NCBI GenBank assembly: GCA_964577935.1
Contig: CAZOAJ010000007.1
Coordinates: 1 to 64,000 of the forward strand
Length of the DNA: 64,000 nucleotides
Direction: 5' to 3'
Source: JABDGV01 sp964577935
GTDB taxonomy: Bacteria; Chlamydiota; Chlamydiia; Chlamydiales; FEN-1388
Shown here: positions 63,137-64,000 of the stretch, one piece after another
How positions within the stretch are numbered: position 1 is the stretch's first letter
Layout of the letters: each line of letters begins with the position of its first letter
The notes under the pieces: generated by a model
What the model was told of the DNA's origin: nothing
Databases searched by the model: none
What the model saw: the letters and a program-made list of their open reading frames with translations, nothing else
Program-made: the position numbers and the translations under genes

Positions 63137-63865
63137 ATGAAAGGTCAGTTTCTCCTAGGTTCCAATGAAAAATCTGCTGAAGGCAATATCTACTCTAATA
63201 AATCCTCTCTTATTCTCGAATGGCTGCTAAGAGAGGGCGTGAATAACCAATCATTGTCCTTAAGAAAAGTAGCCAATGAGATAAGTGTAAGTCTTGGATT
63301 AGTACAACGCGTTTTTGAAATTCTAGTTTTGAAGGGAATTTTGCAAACAGAAGGAGTTAGAACTGCCAAAAAGTTTTTTCTTAAGAACCCAAAACTCCTT
63401 CTTGAAAGCTGGTTAAACCAGTATAGCATCGTCAAAAAATGTAAAATGAGAACTTATCATTCTGGATTTCAAGATAAAGTAGAGCTTTTAGAAGCGCTGA
63501 AAAAATCAAATCTCATTCAAAAAGTCGCGTTAGCTCTCCATTCAGCAGCTGACGCGTATGGATGCAAAAACACTAATTTAAACACTCTTGAATTATATCT
63601 ACTTGATCCCTTGGTTAGACCACAAATTGAGAAAAAGTTGTTATTAGAGCCCCAAGAAAAAGGATATGAAGTCTTGCTAATTGAGCCTTACTATGAAAGT
63701 TTGCTCAAAGCTGCTTGCAATACAAGCCAAGATATTAGTGCTTCTCTGCCGATTTTGACTTTTTTGGATTTATACCATTTCCCCTTGCGTGGGCAAGAGC
63801 AGGCAGAATTTATGGCTGCACGTCTTCCTGAACTTAAGCGAATCTATAAGCGCGATAAATCATAA
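63137..63865 (+). CDS. AbiEi-like antitoxin/transcription regulator
   Basis: A 242-residue protein with an N-terminal winged helix ('LSLRKVANEISVSLGLVQRV', 'LKGILQTEGVRTAKKFFL') and a C-terminal part of the type found in AbiEi antitoxins ('LNTLELYLLDPLVRPQIEK'). AbiEi represses its operon and counters the nucleotidyltransferase AbiEii. AGGGG precedes the ATG. Its stop overlaps the next start (TAATG). The identification rests on HTH form, operator and partner gene, and less on a specific signature. Confidence 0.6.
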   Translation: MKGQFLLGSNEKSAEGNIYSNKSSLILEWLLREGVNNQSLSLRKVANEISVSLGLVQRVFEILVLKGILQTEGVRTAKKFFLKNPKLLLESWLNQYSIVKKCKMRTYHSGFQDKVELLEALKKSNLIQKVALALHSAADAYGCKNTNLNTLELYLLDPLVRPQIEKKLLLEPQEKGYEVLLIEPYYESLLKAACNTSQDISASLPILTFLDLYHFPLRGQEQAEFMAARLPELKRIYKRDKS

Positions 63866-64000
63866 TGATATCCAATCAAGAAGACAAAATCATTTCAGAA
63901 TTTTTAGATTCGATTGGCCCCTGGCGGGATTTGATTGTCATTGGAGGTGGTTTTGCGCTTTTTATCTACAAACTTTATTTGGCAGATCAAAAATTGAAGA
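63865..64000 (+). CDS. AbiEii-like nucleotidyltransferase (start only)
   Basis: Only 45 codons lie in the window. 'DLIVIGGGFALFIYKLYLAD' with its G-G motif is the start of an AbiEii/AbiGii-type nucleotidyltransferase fold, the toxin of type IV systems. It begins at an ATG overlapping the preceding stop and runs off the right edge, so the catalytic residues are not visible. Confidence 0.55.
   Translation, partial: MISNQEDKIISEFLDSIGPWRDLIVIGGGFALFIYKLYLADQKLK

Noticed and set aside
1..64000. CRISPR arrays, insertion sequences, rRNA genes and prophage
   Set aside because: I saw no regularly spaced repeats, transposase genes or rRNA signatures; the only mobile-like signal is the degenerate repeat around pgsA.

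Overview
This 64 kb window is chromosomal DNA of a chlamydia. The closest fit is an amoeba- or arthropod-associated family outside the Chlamydiaceae. The evidence is a set of genes and gene orders that are typically chlamydial: three ADP/ATP-type nucleotide transporters, a fused SecD-SecF, the late-gene repressor Euo, the YtgABCD iron importer whose permease YtgC carries a DtxR-like repressor domain, and the runs rho-coaE-polA-sppA-npt and secDF-recJ-(rlmD)-euo-tsp-...-gltX. Features that argue against Chlamydia proper are a MurA that keeps its catalytic cysteine, an F-box protein, two eukaryote-like kinases and an AbiE-like pair. I cannot name the species from sequence alone.

Layout. 1-13.4 kb: an LRR gene remnant, yajC, the leftward block rho-coaE-polA-sppA, a rightward MscS-DedA-pgsA block, and two tandem leftward nucleotide transporters. 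Copies of a degenerate ~160-bp intergenic repeat flank pgsA. 13.4-25.3 kb: pgk, pdxH, a TPR (SycD-like) protein with a small partner, a leftward dnaQ-like/engB/tsaE/DUF2709 cluster with overlapping genes, argS, an F-box protein, an epmB/kamA-type radical SAM enzyme and murA. 25.3-38 kb: two convergent glycosyltransferases with export signals, npt1, a 0.5-kb gap with strong hairpins, then secDF-recJ-rlmD. 38-46.8 kb: euo and tsp diverging from almost the same point, a protein kinase-like gene in the place where Chlamydia has its cysteine-rich envelope genes, gltX, cysJ, a degenerate ispF and a small basic protein. 46.8-51.3 kb: ytgABCD. 51.3-57 kb: a D-amino-acid-oxidase-like protein whose parts are in circularly permuted order, dnaB, a second kinase-like protein and tRNA-Ser(GCU). 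57-61 kb: znuABC with an unknown gene attached, and tRNA-Ser(GGA). 61-64 kb: an APH(6)-type phosphotransferase, an SRPBCC/MarR pair and an AbiEi/AbiEii-like pair cut by the window edge.

How it fits together. Most genes are housekeeping for an intracellular parasite: nucleotide import, iron and zinc uptake, protein export, replication, translation and peptidoglycan precursor synthesis. Scattered between them are probable host-interaction genes (F-box, LRR remnant, two kinases, TPR chaperone-like protein, two exported glycosyltransferases). The most unusual single observation is the permuted DAAO-like gene at 51.4-52.5 kb. Next come the IspF homologue that has lost all three zinc ligands and the flanking repeat family around pgsA.
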